Shown piece after piece: positions 36,672 through 44,556 of a stretch of 64,000 bases of DNA. The notes under the pieces were generated by a model. That model did not search any database and was not told where the DNA came from. It saw nothing but the letters and a program-made list of their open reading frames with translations. The position numbers were made by a program, and so were the translations under genes. This stretch comes from Bacteroidaceae bacterium (lineage in GTDB: Bacteria > Bacteroidota > Bacteroidia > Bacteroidales > Bacteroidaceae), in assembly GCA_017556045.1 (NCBI GenBank), contig JAFZFF010000053.1, positions 1 through 64,000 of the forward strand, read 5' to 3'. Each line of letters begins with the position of its first letter. Position 1 is the stretch's first letter.

Positions 36672-37409
36672 TCAAAATTCTTCACATATAGCAATCTTTT
36701 CTTTCCAAATGTAACGATGTTCCTTAGGCACAGTATAATTAGGATTTGGAATCATATAATCAGAGCCATAACTGAATTCCAATATTTGATGAGCATTCAT
36801 AGGAATGTTTACTTTTATGTTTTCAAACTGCACTCTACATACTTGATGATCAATAGGAAGTTCTATTCGTCGTGGAATTACTCCTCCATGTTTTCTAACA
36901 CTCTCACGACATGTTGAACAATCTGGAAAGTTATTCCAACAACAAACATAAGGGTAATTATCAATCGCTGGGTATATGAAAAATATGTCTAATGAGACTC
37001 CTGTATCTTTGTAAAGATAACTTTCTTCACAACCCAAGCTTGCATCATCTAAAGAAAATCGTCTAAACAATCTAAAACCAACACTTTCTAAACACTTTTG
37101 CAACAAAGGAGTTCGTTCTTTTGCAAAAATCATAACATCTATATCTAAATCATGGGAAATAAACCCCTTCTCCCTTATCGCACCTAATAACGACCCGAAC
37201 GTCAATGAATAGTTAAACCCATTTTCAATCATACATGCGTCAAAATCCCTTAAAGCGTCTAATGCATACGCCTTAAAATTAATATTTCGCCTTTTTTCTA
37301 TTCTAATCTTATAAGGATAGTAAAACGGTTTTAAAAGTTTTTTAGCAAAAGGAATTTTAGAAACCTTATGCGCTAATTCTATAATCCAAAATGGTATTCT
37401 ATCTCTCAT
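36672..37409 (-). CDS. LicD-family phosphotransferase
   Basis: 245 residues. FGSLLGAIREKGFISHDLDI then DVMIF retains the LicD nucleotidyltransferase-like active site (G-S, DxDID). A cysteine-rich stretch (CCWNNFPDCSTC, about 162-173) and FSYGSDYMIPNPNY follow. LicD proteins transfer phosphocholine or similar groups from CDP-activated donors to glycans. A CDP-forming domain is encoded 1.8 kb upstream (39161-40360), which suggests the two work together. The 290-bp gap downstream contains no feature I recognise. Confidence 0.88.
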   Translation of the reverse strand: MRDRIPFWIIELAHKVSKIPFAKKLLKPFYYPYKIRIEKRRNINFKAYALDALRDFDACMIENGFNYSLTFGSLLGAIREKGFISHDLDIDVMIFAKERTPLLQKCLESVGFRLFRRFSLDDASLGCEESYLYKDTGVSLDIFFIYPAIDNYPYVCCWNNFPDCSTCRESVRKHGGVIPRRIELPIDHQVCRVQFENIKVNIPMNAHQILEFSYGSDYMIPNPNYTVPKEHRYIWKEKIAICEEF

Positions 37410-37563
37410 AATTTCTACTCTATTCGTATTTATTTCATCTTATTTATTATAAACAAAATAATGCGCATGAATGCTCTTATCTTCAGTTAATTGCCAAATA
37501 CACAAAACATTGTTTATGGCCAAATCGTTAGTACACTTGCACATACCTATCGCTAGAAATAGT

Positions 37564-39108
37564 TCACACAACTAATTTTTTATTTTTCGGAAGAAACCTA
37601 AACAAAAAAGAATTAATTAGAACCCTCTCCTTACAATCTAATCCTACCCAATAGAATGAAAGTAACGACATAAAAATTGACACAATAGAAACTACTAAAA
37701 GTCTCAAAAAACCATCACACATCATAAAACGTGGGATCAATGGGACAGAAAAGGATATTGACACAAAGAGTATAAATGGCAATATCACCTTTCGCATGTA
37801 TTTGGATAAGGAAAAGGATATTATGCTTCTCAATATAAAAAGACTAGCTATTTGCATAAAAAATGTAAAGATAAAACTTACCCAAAATACAGAATTGGGC
37901 GAATAACCAAGTTTCAATGAACAATATGCAACAGGCAGCGAAGCCAAAGTAATAGAACTACTCACAACTTGATATTTACACATATTACCAGTAGCATGTA
38001 CGACTGCTGACAGAGAAGCATTCATGTTATTTAAAAAAGTAATAAGTACAACAATAATCACAAATGATGCTGTATAATCAGGGACATCGCCACCTAACCA
38101 AAGATCTAAGACATAATTTATCTCTAAAAGCACTGGATACGATATAATATATAAAACAGCAATACTAAATTTTGAAAGACTAAACATCAGATTTATAGTA
38201 CGAGCAGAATTTCCTTGAGCATAAGATTGCACCATTTGCGGGCGAATGGCAGTACTTACATTCATAACAAAACCTTGTAATCCAGAGGCCACTTGATAAG
38301 CTACTCCGCGAGCAGCATTGACAACTGGACCAAAAAACAGATTAAGAATCATATTCAATCCTTGTTCGCGCATCATCCCCGAAAATGAACCAAAGATGTT
38401 CCAACCTGAAAAGGACAGCATGGATTTAAATAATCCTTTATTAAATAAAGGGAGAATGCGGATTTCTCCAAAATGCCCCCTTGCGTAAACATAAGCTAAT
38501 ACAAAGTTCAACAGACTTATCAGCATTAACAGGAAGCCATAGAGAATCAATCTATCGATATCAGCGTAAGGAATCAATATTACTATTGCTAACTTAAGAA
38601 TCGCATCTAACACACCTATAAAAGCATAAAAGTTCATATGCTCATGTGCCATGATGGCAGCATTGAATGGTACTTGCATAATTATAAGCACAAAAGATAA
38701 CACTGAAAATTGAAATATCCATTGTGCAGCGACAAAACGGTCAGGAGGTATCACCATTTTGTTACGTAAATACCATAAGCCTAACGTCTCTGTCAATGAT
38801 ACTATTAATAATAACAATAATAGCTGTACTACCAATGATGTTACATAAACCCTACGAGCACCATCTATACCATTCTTGCCTAATTCATAATTGAAAAAAC
38901 GTTGGATACCATTACTCATCGATGTATTTAGAAAAGTAAACATCGATACAAAACCACATACAACGTTGTATATACCAAAATCATCTACACCCAAAGCTTT
39001 CAATGTTACCCTAGTCGTGTAAAAACCTAAGAGCAACACAAATACCATGCGAATACTAAGAAGCATGGTATTCTTTGCTATACGTTTATTATTTGATGAT
39101 TGAGTCAT
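37564..39108 (-). CDS. wzx: Polysaccharide repeat-unit flippase (Wzx-like)
   Basis: 514 residues with about 12-14 membrane helices. N-terminal AKNTMLLSIRMVFVLLLGFY and YNVVCGFVSMFTFLNTSMSN are typical of the MOP-superfamily O-antigen flippases of Bacteroidetes. It would flip lipid-linked repeat units across the inner membrane for Wzy. It lies inside the amino-alcohol/LicD module, between the two LicD-domain genes. Confidence 0.92.
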   Translation of the reverse strand: MTQSSNNKRIAKNTMLLSIRMVFVLLLGFYTTRVTLKALGVDDFGIYNVVCGFVSMFTFLNTSMSNGIQRFFNYELGKNGIDGARRVYVTSLVVQLLLLLLIVSLTETLGLWYLRNKMVIPPDRFVAAQWIFQFSVLSFVLIIMQVPFNAAIMAHEHMNFYAFIGVLDAILKLAIVILIPYADIDRLILYGFLLMLISLLNFVLAYVYARGHFGEIRILPLFNKGLFKSMLSFSGWNIFGSFSGMMREQGLNMILNLFFGPVVNAARGVAYQVASGLQGFVMNVSTAIRPQMVQSYAQGNSARTINLMFSLSKFSIAVLYIISYPVLLEINYVLDLWLGGDVPDYTASFVIIVVLITFLNNMNASLSAVVHATGNMCKYQVVSSSITLASLPVAYCSLKLGYSPNSVFWVSFIFTFFMQIASLFILRSIISFSLSKYMRKVILPFILFVSISFSVPLIPRFMMCDGFLRLLVVSIVSIFMSLLSFYWVGLDCKERVLINSFLFRFLPKNKKLVV

Positions 39109-39160
39109 TATTCGTTTGGAGTAAAAACAGGTAATTAATTTATAATATTTTTCGAATAAC

Positions 39161-40360
39161 CTAGTAAACTATCCTATTAAACTTATCATCTGGATTAATT
39201 CTTCCGATAGACGCTTTTGATGAAATTTTTGCTTTTAACTCACTAGAACTAACCCCATCAGTACGGCCAAGAACTATATGTTCCTTTCCTTGTTCTTCAC
39301 ACCATCGGATTGCGCGTTGAAATCCATCATGGCACTGGTCTGAACCAGTTACAAACACATCAAAATCCACTTCCTGGACAATCTTATCCACATCAGTGTA
39401 AGTAATCACTTCATCGACATAGCGAATAGACTTGATCATATACTTACGATCCTCTGTAGAGTTAAGCACCTTTGCGGTGGGCTTGTATTTAAGAATAAAG
39501 TCACCATCTTGAGCCGCTACAATCAAGTAATCACCCAAACCTTTTGCTCGACGATAAAGCTCCACATGTCCTTTATGGATCAAATCGTAAACACCTACAG
39601 TCATAACCTTTTTGTACTTACGGGGCTTCATGCTTGCAAGCTGCACATTCTTGGGGAGAGGAATACCTGCCTTCTCACAACGAATCTTAAAGCGACGAAA
39701 ATCCGCTTGTCTATGACTCAGAAGCCAAGCATAATAGATGCTATCAGGCATTAAATCCAACAATTTAGTGACACCCCAATGGCAATATTTAGCAATCAGC
39801 CCTTCGGAATACATTACCGTCTGTTTGGGAGTTATCCAGTCTTCGCCATATTGAAATGTTAGATACTCATCCACCTCTGCTGGGACATTGAGCATGATTC
39901 CTTTGAAATCCCACTTCACCGTATTCTGGAGATACTTCTCATGAATAAAGTCGGAACCTCCCGTATGGCGCACATCGCTACTAATCTTGTGAAGGACAAA
40001 AATCTTGAAGTACTCACCATTTCGTTCAAGATAATAGAGTCCTCTGCGTTCATGGCGAACAAGTTTAAAATCAGCCTCTAACAACAACCAAAGAATATCT
40101 TTAAAACGCTCTTCATCTTCTTTCAATATATAGATATCAAAAAGGGGTTTCCAAGGTTGAAAATCATCATTACGCACGATTCCGATAAGCGTACCAAAAG
40201 CAGGTCCCCAATTGATATCTATCTTATCGAGATAGATAGAAAGTACTCGAAGATTATCGAGCATCACCTCCTTGTTTATCACCTTATCTCCGAAATGAAG
40301 GAGATGGTTCTTATATTCTAAAAAACCTTTAGATGTTTTTATTTTGGCCATATTCGTCAA
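39161..40360 (-). CDS. LicD-like domain fused to CTP:phosphate cytidylyltransferase
   Basis: 399 residues. The N-terminal half (about 1-215) is LicD-like (NWGPAFGTLIGIVRNDDFQP) but the acidic cluster after PW has become KPLFD, so most metal-binding aspartates are missing. The C-terminal part (about 250-385) is a TagD/RfaE-type cytidylyltransferase: YDLIHKGHVELYRRA holds the HxGH motif and GRTDGVSSSELKAKI the RTDGISTT-like motif. The cytidylyltransferase half looks active and would make a CDP-alcohol; the LicD half may bind substrate only. The start could also be the Met at position 4. Confidence 0.88.
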   Translation of the reverse strand: MTNMAKIKTSKGFLEYKNHLLHFGDKVINKEVMLDNLRVLSIYLDKIDINWGPAFGTLIGIVRNDDFQPWKPLFDIYILKEDEERFKDILWLLLEADFKLVRHERRGLYYLERNGEYFKIFVLHKISSDVRHTGGSDFIHEKYLQNTVKWDFKGIMLNVPAEVDEYLTFQYGEDWITPKQTVMYSEGLIAKYCHWGVTKLLDLMPDSIYYAWLLSHRQADFRRFKIRCEKAGIPLPKNVQLASMKPRKYKKVMTVGVYDLIHKGHVELYRRAKGLGDYLIVAAQDGDFILKYKPTAKVLNSTEDRKYMIKSIRYVDEVITYTDVDKIVQEVDFDVFVTGSDQCHDGFQRAIRWCEEQGKEHIVLGRTDGVSSSELKAKISSKASIGRINPDDKFNRIVY

Positions 40361-40399
40361 CTAATAACTTCAACTATACCATTCTATGAGTCGATCCCA

Positions 40400-41350
40400 T
40401 TATATCCAAAACTTCTCCGTCTCACGAATAAGTTTGATATCATTAGAATCATCCTTCAAGGTCTCATATATTTTGCTGGCATACACCACATCGTGCAATC
40501 CAAGTCCAATATTGTAACTTAAGATACGTTCAGCATCAGACTCACGCCCCTTGGCTTTACCAGAAATAACATCTTGAATTTCTGCAAACTTCTTAAACTG
40601 GTTAAAATATTTAAATCCACATACGTGTGCAGTATCATCAGCATAAACCTTATCAAAGAAAAGGTCACAATTCTGGAATCCACGAGTATGAACTGGTACA
40701 ACCAAACAACCCTCTCTATAAAGATTGTCTTCATCACACAAGAGTCCTTGTGCCTCAGTAATACAGCTCACAATTACATCGGACTGAGCGACCAATTCCT
40801 TTGAATCGTCACAAATGGTGAAAGTGACATTGTCATACTCCTTGAATCGCTCGATGAACAATTCGGCCTGATCTTTATAACGCAACAAGATGACATGGTG
40901 CATCACCTCTGGTTCTGAATCAAGCAAACAGAGCATAGTAGCACGACCTGTATTTCCTAAGCCTAAGAATCCATAGGTTGTTGTCTTTGTGCTACGGAAA
41001 GTTTGGATAGCCAATGTTGCAACAGCACCAGTACGCATCGTGGTAATCCAGTCTGCATCGAGCATAGCCAACAACTCTCCGTTCAACGAGTTATACAACA
41101 ACAAATCACTACCTAAAGCGGGAGTTGCTCCTTTGATACGATGCACTTCCTTAACACCAAAGTAATTATATGGTGCAGGAAGCAAACAAGGCATAGTATT
41201 GAAAAAATCATTACCTTGCGGATGAAGGCTAATCTTAGCTGGAAGTTGGGCCGTCTCCTTCAAAGAAAAACTTTCTTTTACCCACTCTACACACTGAGCA
41301 GGCGATATATTCAACTCGCGTATCTGTTTTTGAGAAATTATTTTCATCAT
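40400..41350 (-). CDS. Ornithine cyclodeaminase/mu-crystallin family protein
   Basis: 316 residues. KEVHRIKGATPALGSDLLLY and DADWITTMRTGAVATLAIQT give the conserved lysine/arginine and DxxxxTxxRTGA motif; GFLGLGNTGRATM is the NAD(P) loop. Members are cyclodeaminases or imine reductases/amino-acid dehydrogenases (for example in making 2,3-diaminopropionate or N-substituted amino acids). The gene overlaps the PLP enzyme gene upstream by 4 nt, so their reactions are probably linked. Product unknown. Confidence 0.87.
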   Translation of the reverse strand: MMKIISQKQIRELNISPAQCVEWVKESFSLKETAQLPAKISLHPQGNDFFNTMPCLLPAPYNYFGVKEVHRIKGATPALGSDLLLYNSLNGELLAMLDADWITTMRTGAVATLAIQTFRSTKTTTYGFLGLGNTGRATMLCLLDSEPEVMHHVILLRYKDQAELFIERFKEYDNVTFTICDDSKELVAQSDVIVSCITEAQGLLCDEDNLYREGCLVVPVHTRGFQNCDLFFDKVYADDTAHVCGFKYFNQFKKFAEIQDVISGKAKGRESDAERILSYNIGLGLHDVVYASKIYETLKDDSNDIKLIRETEKFWI

Positions 41351-42447
41351 GCCAATTCTTTAAGTGCTTCAATAAATCGGTTGTTATCCCCATGATTGCG
41401 TACTGCGATACGCATGTAACGATTAGGGGCTATCCCCTTCTTGGCAAGACATGCGCTAGCAAGGATATTGTATTTGCTCAAAAGGATAGCGCACAACTCC
41501 TTAGGTTGATAGGGAGGCAATACTTCCAAGAAGAAGTAATTGGCCTGTGAGGGCATCACCCTAATGAAGGGGATCTTCTTCAGTTCCACTTCGAAATCTT
41601 CACGAGTTTGAATAAACTGCTCACAGGCCACACGATAGTCATCACGATACTTGGGATAGATTTGCATGAAGAACTGGGCAAATGAATTGATATTCCAGAT
41701 ACTCACCTGCTTCTTCATCTTTGCAATGAGTGATGTGTCAGCACTGCAGAAGATGCCCAGACGAAGACCAGGAACGCCATAGCTCTTAGAGATAGATTTC
41801 ATTACACACATGTGTGGATACTTCTCCAGTAAGGCATTATCCAAGAAGGTATTGTTTTCAAAACCTACACTGAAGTCCACGAAACTTTCATCAAGAACGA
41901 ATTGCATATCATTGTCTTCACACCACTGAGCTAATTTATGCACACCCTCCATGGGAACAAAGTTTCCAGAAGGATTATCTGGATTAATGAGCAGGAGAGT
42001 CTTTACGGGATGCTCAGAGAAGTATTCAATCATGTCCTCTGCTCCATAACGGAACTCGTCGTTCTGAGGAACAAATGTTACAACTTGCTCATCGGGTAGT
42101 CGATTGGGATACTCCTCAAAGGTAGGACGAACAACACCAACCTTACCTTCAAGCCCCTCCATGAAGACCTTAATCAACTCCGCTGCACCATTACCGGGGA
42201 TGATATACTCCTGCTTGATACCCCAACATTCGCTCGCAAGCTTGCTATTCACACCCATTCCCGAAGGATATTCAGAGAGGAGCGTGCGGAAGTTCGCTTG
42301 CATCTCGTCAACAATCTTTGAACGATTGAAATAGGGATTTACCAGATAACAGTAATCCAACATTTCAGGATATACCCAAAAACCGCCGTAACGACTGTAA
42401 TATTGCTTGAGAAGCAATTCGTTTTCTGAGGAAGAGATATTATTCAT
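41347..42447 (-). CDS. Class I/II PLP enzyme, HisC/CobD-like
   Basis: 366 residues. IIPGNGAAELIKVFMEGL, LINPDNPSGNFVP, FVLDESFVDFS and SISKSYGVPGLRLG (PLP lysine) match histidinol-phosphate aminotransferases and the threonine-phosphate decarboxylase CobD; DESFVDF is closer to CobD. It is far from histidine or cobalamin genes and heads a four-gene run with the cyclodeaminase, the LicD-cytidylyltransferase and wzx. A role in making a phospho-amino-alcohol for CDP activation is attractive but inferred. Confidence 0.85.
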   Translation of the reverse strand: MNNISSSENELLLKQYYSRYGGFWVYPEMLDYCYLVNPYFNRSKIVDEMQANFRTLLSEYPSGMGVNSKLASECWGIKQEYIIPGNGAAELIKVFMEGLEGKVGVVRPTFEEYPNRLPDEQVVTFVPQNDEFRYGAEDMIEYFSEHPVKTLLLINPDNPSGNFVPMEGVHKLAQWCEDNDMQFVLDESFVDFSVGFENNTFLDNALLEKYPHMCVMKSISKSYGVPGLRLGIFCSADTSLIAKMKKQVSIWNINSFAQFFMQIYPKYRDDYRVACEQFIQTREDFEVELKKIPFIRVMPSQANYFFLEVLPPYQPKELCAILLSKYNILASACLAKKGIAPNRYMRIAVRNHGDNNRFIEALKELA

Positions 42448-42600
42448 ATGTATTTATAAAATTAGTTGCTAGTATCCCGAGGCCTCTAAAGCAAGTACGA
42501 AAAGGTGGCAAATCGATGAGGACGTTCGTTGAAGCGTTAAAATCCTGCGTTAAACTTCCTCTAATATTGTCAGTACATAGCCACAAGAGGTAAATCTATG

Positions 42601-42860
42601 GTGACAGATGACGCTTAGATTCCTATATGGGATACACATTTAAGTAATTAATTATACTTAAAAAATATTTTTAAGCATTTTTGACATCTAGGTTATATAG
42701 ATTTGCAAGTGTCATCCGTCACCCTGTTTACCGATTTACCGATTGGATTTCTATATGGAATCTATAGAAAATAAATAATTATTTTAAATTTATTTTTTTA
42801 TTAATTATTTATATATACCGTCCATTAAGGAAATAGATCGGTAAATCGGTAAATTTACAT
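42601..42860 (+). promoter_or_regulatory. Orphan leader with nested inverted repeats
   Basis: The 708-bp gap 42448-43155 contains GTGACAGATGAC (from 42601) facing GTCATCCGTCAC (from 42711), and TTTACCGATTTACCGATT (about 42727) facing ATCGGTAAATCGGTAAAT (about 42838). A -7-like TAGATTTG (42698-42705) points into this structure. No gene follows in that direction, so it may be a small-RNA gene, a phage/plasmid control region left behind, or a folded element of a lost gene. From 42911 onward the gap is repeat DNA described separately. Confidence 0.45.
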
Positions 42861-42910
42861 ACTTGTACTTTTTATAATACATACATGTACCAAAATTTTT
42901 GGATGTATGC

Positions 42911-43057
42911 GTTTAGAGTTTAGGGTGTGGACAGCTAAAGCCGTACGATGACGTTAACGATGACGATAACTTGCAGCAAAGCTGCGGGTTAACGGTTAAA
43001 AGCTGCGGAGCAGCGGTTAAGGGTTAAGGTCATGCTATGCGTGTAGAAAACGTTGAC
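42911..43057 (+). repeat. 147-bp direct repeat, copy 1 (left of toxin-antitoxin pair)
   Basis: This block recurs at 44154-44299 with about five differences in 147 positions. It combines GTTTAGA heptamers, the palindrome ACAGCTAAAGC(C/T)GT, GACGTTAACGATGACGATAAC, and small hairpins GCAGCAAAGCTGC and GCTGCGGAGCAGC. More small palindromes follow to about 43115. Confidence 0.9.
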
Positions 43058-43155
43058 GCCGACGCGGTATGATAGCGTCGGTTGCGACGACTGCCGGTTT
43101 ATCGGCATAAAGGAGTGTACTTTAGTACTTACGAAAACCGTTTGAGAATTATGAA

Positions 43156-43764
43156 TTATGAGTTCTGCCGCACTTGACTGCGAATAAATTCTTTCATCTC
43201 ATCCCACGACACATTGCCAAACAAGCGAGGGGTAGGCTGCACATCTGCATCGTCAAAATAGGACATGGACATCAATGCACGGAATACGGAATGCTCGGGA
43301 TACTTTTGCTTGTAGAAATCTAATATCTCGGACAAGGTGTAACGTTGCAACAGATAATAGAGATCTATGAAATCTTTTTTACTACCACGCCCCTCAATGG
43401 CATTGACCTTCATGGCTGCAATATCGGGAGGAGTGGCTAACGTGAGAGCATCGACCTGCAAGGGAGCCTCAAGCCAAGGATAATCGTAATGTACGAAATC
43501 GACCTTTATGCCATCAAGCAAGTATACTTTTATCTTCGACGATTCCTTGACAATAGTCAACTGACCGTAACGACGAAGGATGCTACTAAAAACGAACTCA
43601 GGATCGAACGTTCCAAAGAAATCTAAATCGACTGACGTACGATGACCATACTGAAGGGCTAGTGAGGTGCCACCAACCAATCGCATTGCAGAAAACTCGG
43701 GAACAACAGATAGCTGCCTCAAGAGTTCCAAGGTGTGGGCATCGACTGTCTGGTATGATAGCAT
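43156..43764 (-). CDS. AbiEii/AbiGii-family nucleotidyltransferase toxin
   Basis: 202 residues. LVGGTSLALQYGHRTSVDLDFF is the GS(T)S-like and DxD core of the AbiEii nucleotidyltransferase toxins, with VDFVHYDYPWLEAP and KKDFIDLYYLL further on. AbiEii-type toxins of type IV toxin-antitoxin systems add nucleotides to RNA and can abort phage infection. Its start overlaps the preceding gene by 46 nt, the usual layout for the partner antitoxin. It interrupts the polysaccharide locus between the kinase fusion and the amino-alcohol genes. Confidence 0.9.
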   Translation of the reverse strand: MLSYQTVDAHTLELLRQLSVVPEFSAMRLVGGTSLALQYGHRTSVDLDFFGTFDPEFVFSSILRRYGQLTIVKESSKIKVYLLDGIKVDFVHYDYPWLEAPLQVDALTLATPPDIAAMKVNAIEGRGSKKDFIDLYYLLQRYTLSEILDFYKQKYPEHSVFRALMSMSYFDDADVQPTPRLFGNVSWDEMKEFIRSQVRQNS

Positions 43765-44024
43765 CGGAAGGTTTCTTTCGGTGTATTAGTTATTGCACTG
43801 ATGAAAGACAAACACACAGGATCGAGAGTACGCATCGCCTGGCATAATGATACGATATGGTCGAGACCATAGTAATCGCGAAGCAAATGCCAATCTGTCA
43901 TCGTGCCATATTCAAGCACTCGCTGCACCACAAAGGAGGCATGGATATCCATGTCTACTTCTTCGCGAACAACGTCCCAAAAGAGGTGTTCGGAAAACTG
44001 ATGTCTACATGCTTGTGCAATCAT
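43719..44024 (-). CDS. DUF6922-type antitoxin partner of AbiEii
   Basis: 101 residues. HLFWDVVREEVDMDIHASFV, VLEYGTMTDWHLLRDYYGLD, then MRTLDPVCLSFISAITNTPK and FRCY match the small proteins that precede AbiEii toxins in Bacteroidetes. It overlaps the toxin gene by 46 nt, so expression is coupled. The antitoxin role is known by association only. Confidence 0.83.
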   Translation of the reverse strand: MIAQACRHQFSEHLFWDVVREEVDMDIHASFVVQRVLEYGTMTDWHLLRDYYGLDHIVSLCQAMRTLDPVCLSFISAITNTPKETFRCYHTRQSMPTPWNS

Positions 44025-44153
44025 CTCTATATCATTGCTCTTTATGATGCAGAGGTATTTATTTTTTCTCTATCATCAAATTATCGACGATTGTATTTTG
44101 ATTTAAGGACAGCCAAAGCTGTACGAATACGAAAACTATTTCAATTGCAAATG

Positions 44154-44299
44154 GTTTAGAGCTTAGGGTGTGACAGCTAAAGCTGTACGAAGACGTTAAC
44201 GATGACGATAACTTGCAGCAAAGCTGCGGGTTAACAGTTAAAAGCTGCGGAGCAGCGGTTAAGGGTTAAGGTCATGCTATGCGTGTAGAAAACGTTGAC
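44154..44299 (+). repeat. 147-bp direct repeat, copy 2 (right of toxin-antitoxin pair)
   Basis: Near-identical to 42911-43057, same orientation, about 1.24 kb away, with the AbiE pair between. Part of the unit occurs a third time at 44398-44440 (GGACAGCTAAAGCTGTACGA onward). The rest of the gap 44025-44556 is GTTTAG heptamers and a gene-tail relic, described separately. Confidence 0.9.
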
Positions 44300-44358
44300 T
44301 ATTTAAATTGTAAATGGTTTAGTGTTTAGAGTGTAGGGTTTAATGTTTAGCGTTAACT

Positions 44359-44400
44359 TTACTCACGTCTGATGTGCAATTCGAACGCTTCGGGATGAGG
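44359..44400 (-). pseudogene. Relic of a second kinase gene 3' end
   Basis: The minus strand reads PHPEAFELHIRRE then a stop. The functional gene 160 bp away ends SHPEAFELHIRRE and a stop. The last 12 residues are identical, while many codons differ at silent positions (for example CGT/AGA, GCG/GCT, TTC/TTT). This is best explained as the surviving tail of a diverged second copy of the gene, left after recombination. Confidence 0.8.
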
Positions 44401-44556
44401 ACAGCTAAAGCTGTACGATGACGTTAACGATGACGATAACTATTTCAATTGCAAATGGTTTAGTGTGTAGTGAGAAATCAAAAAACTATTCCCTACGAAT
44501 ATACCTCTGCGCAATACGCATGTTTAGAGTGTAGAGTTTAGTGTTTAGCATAAACT

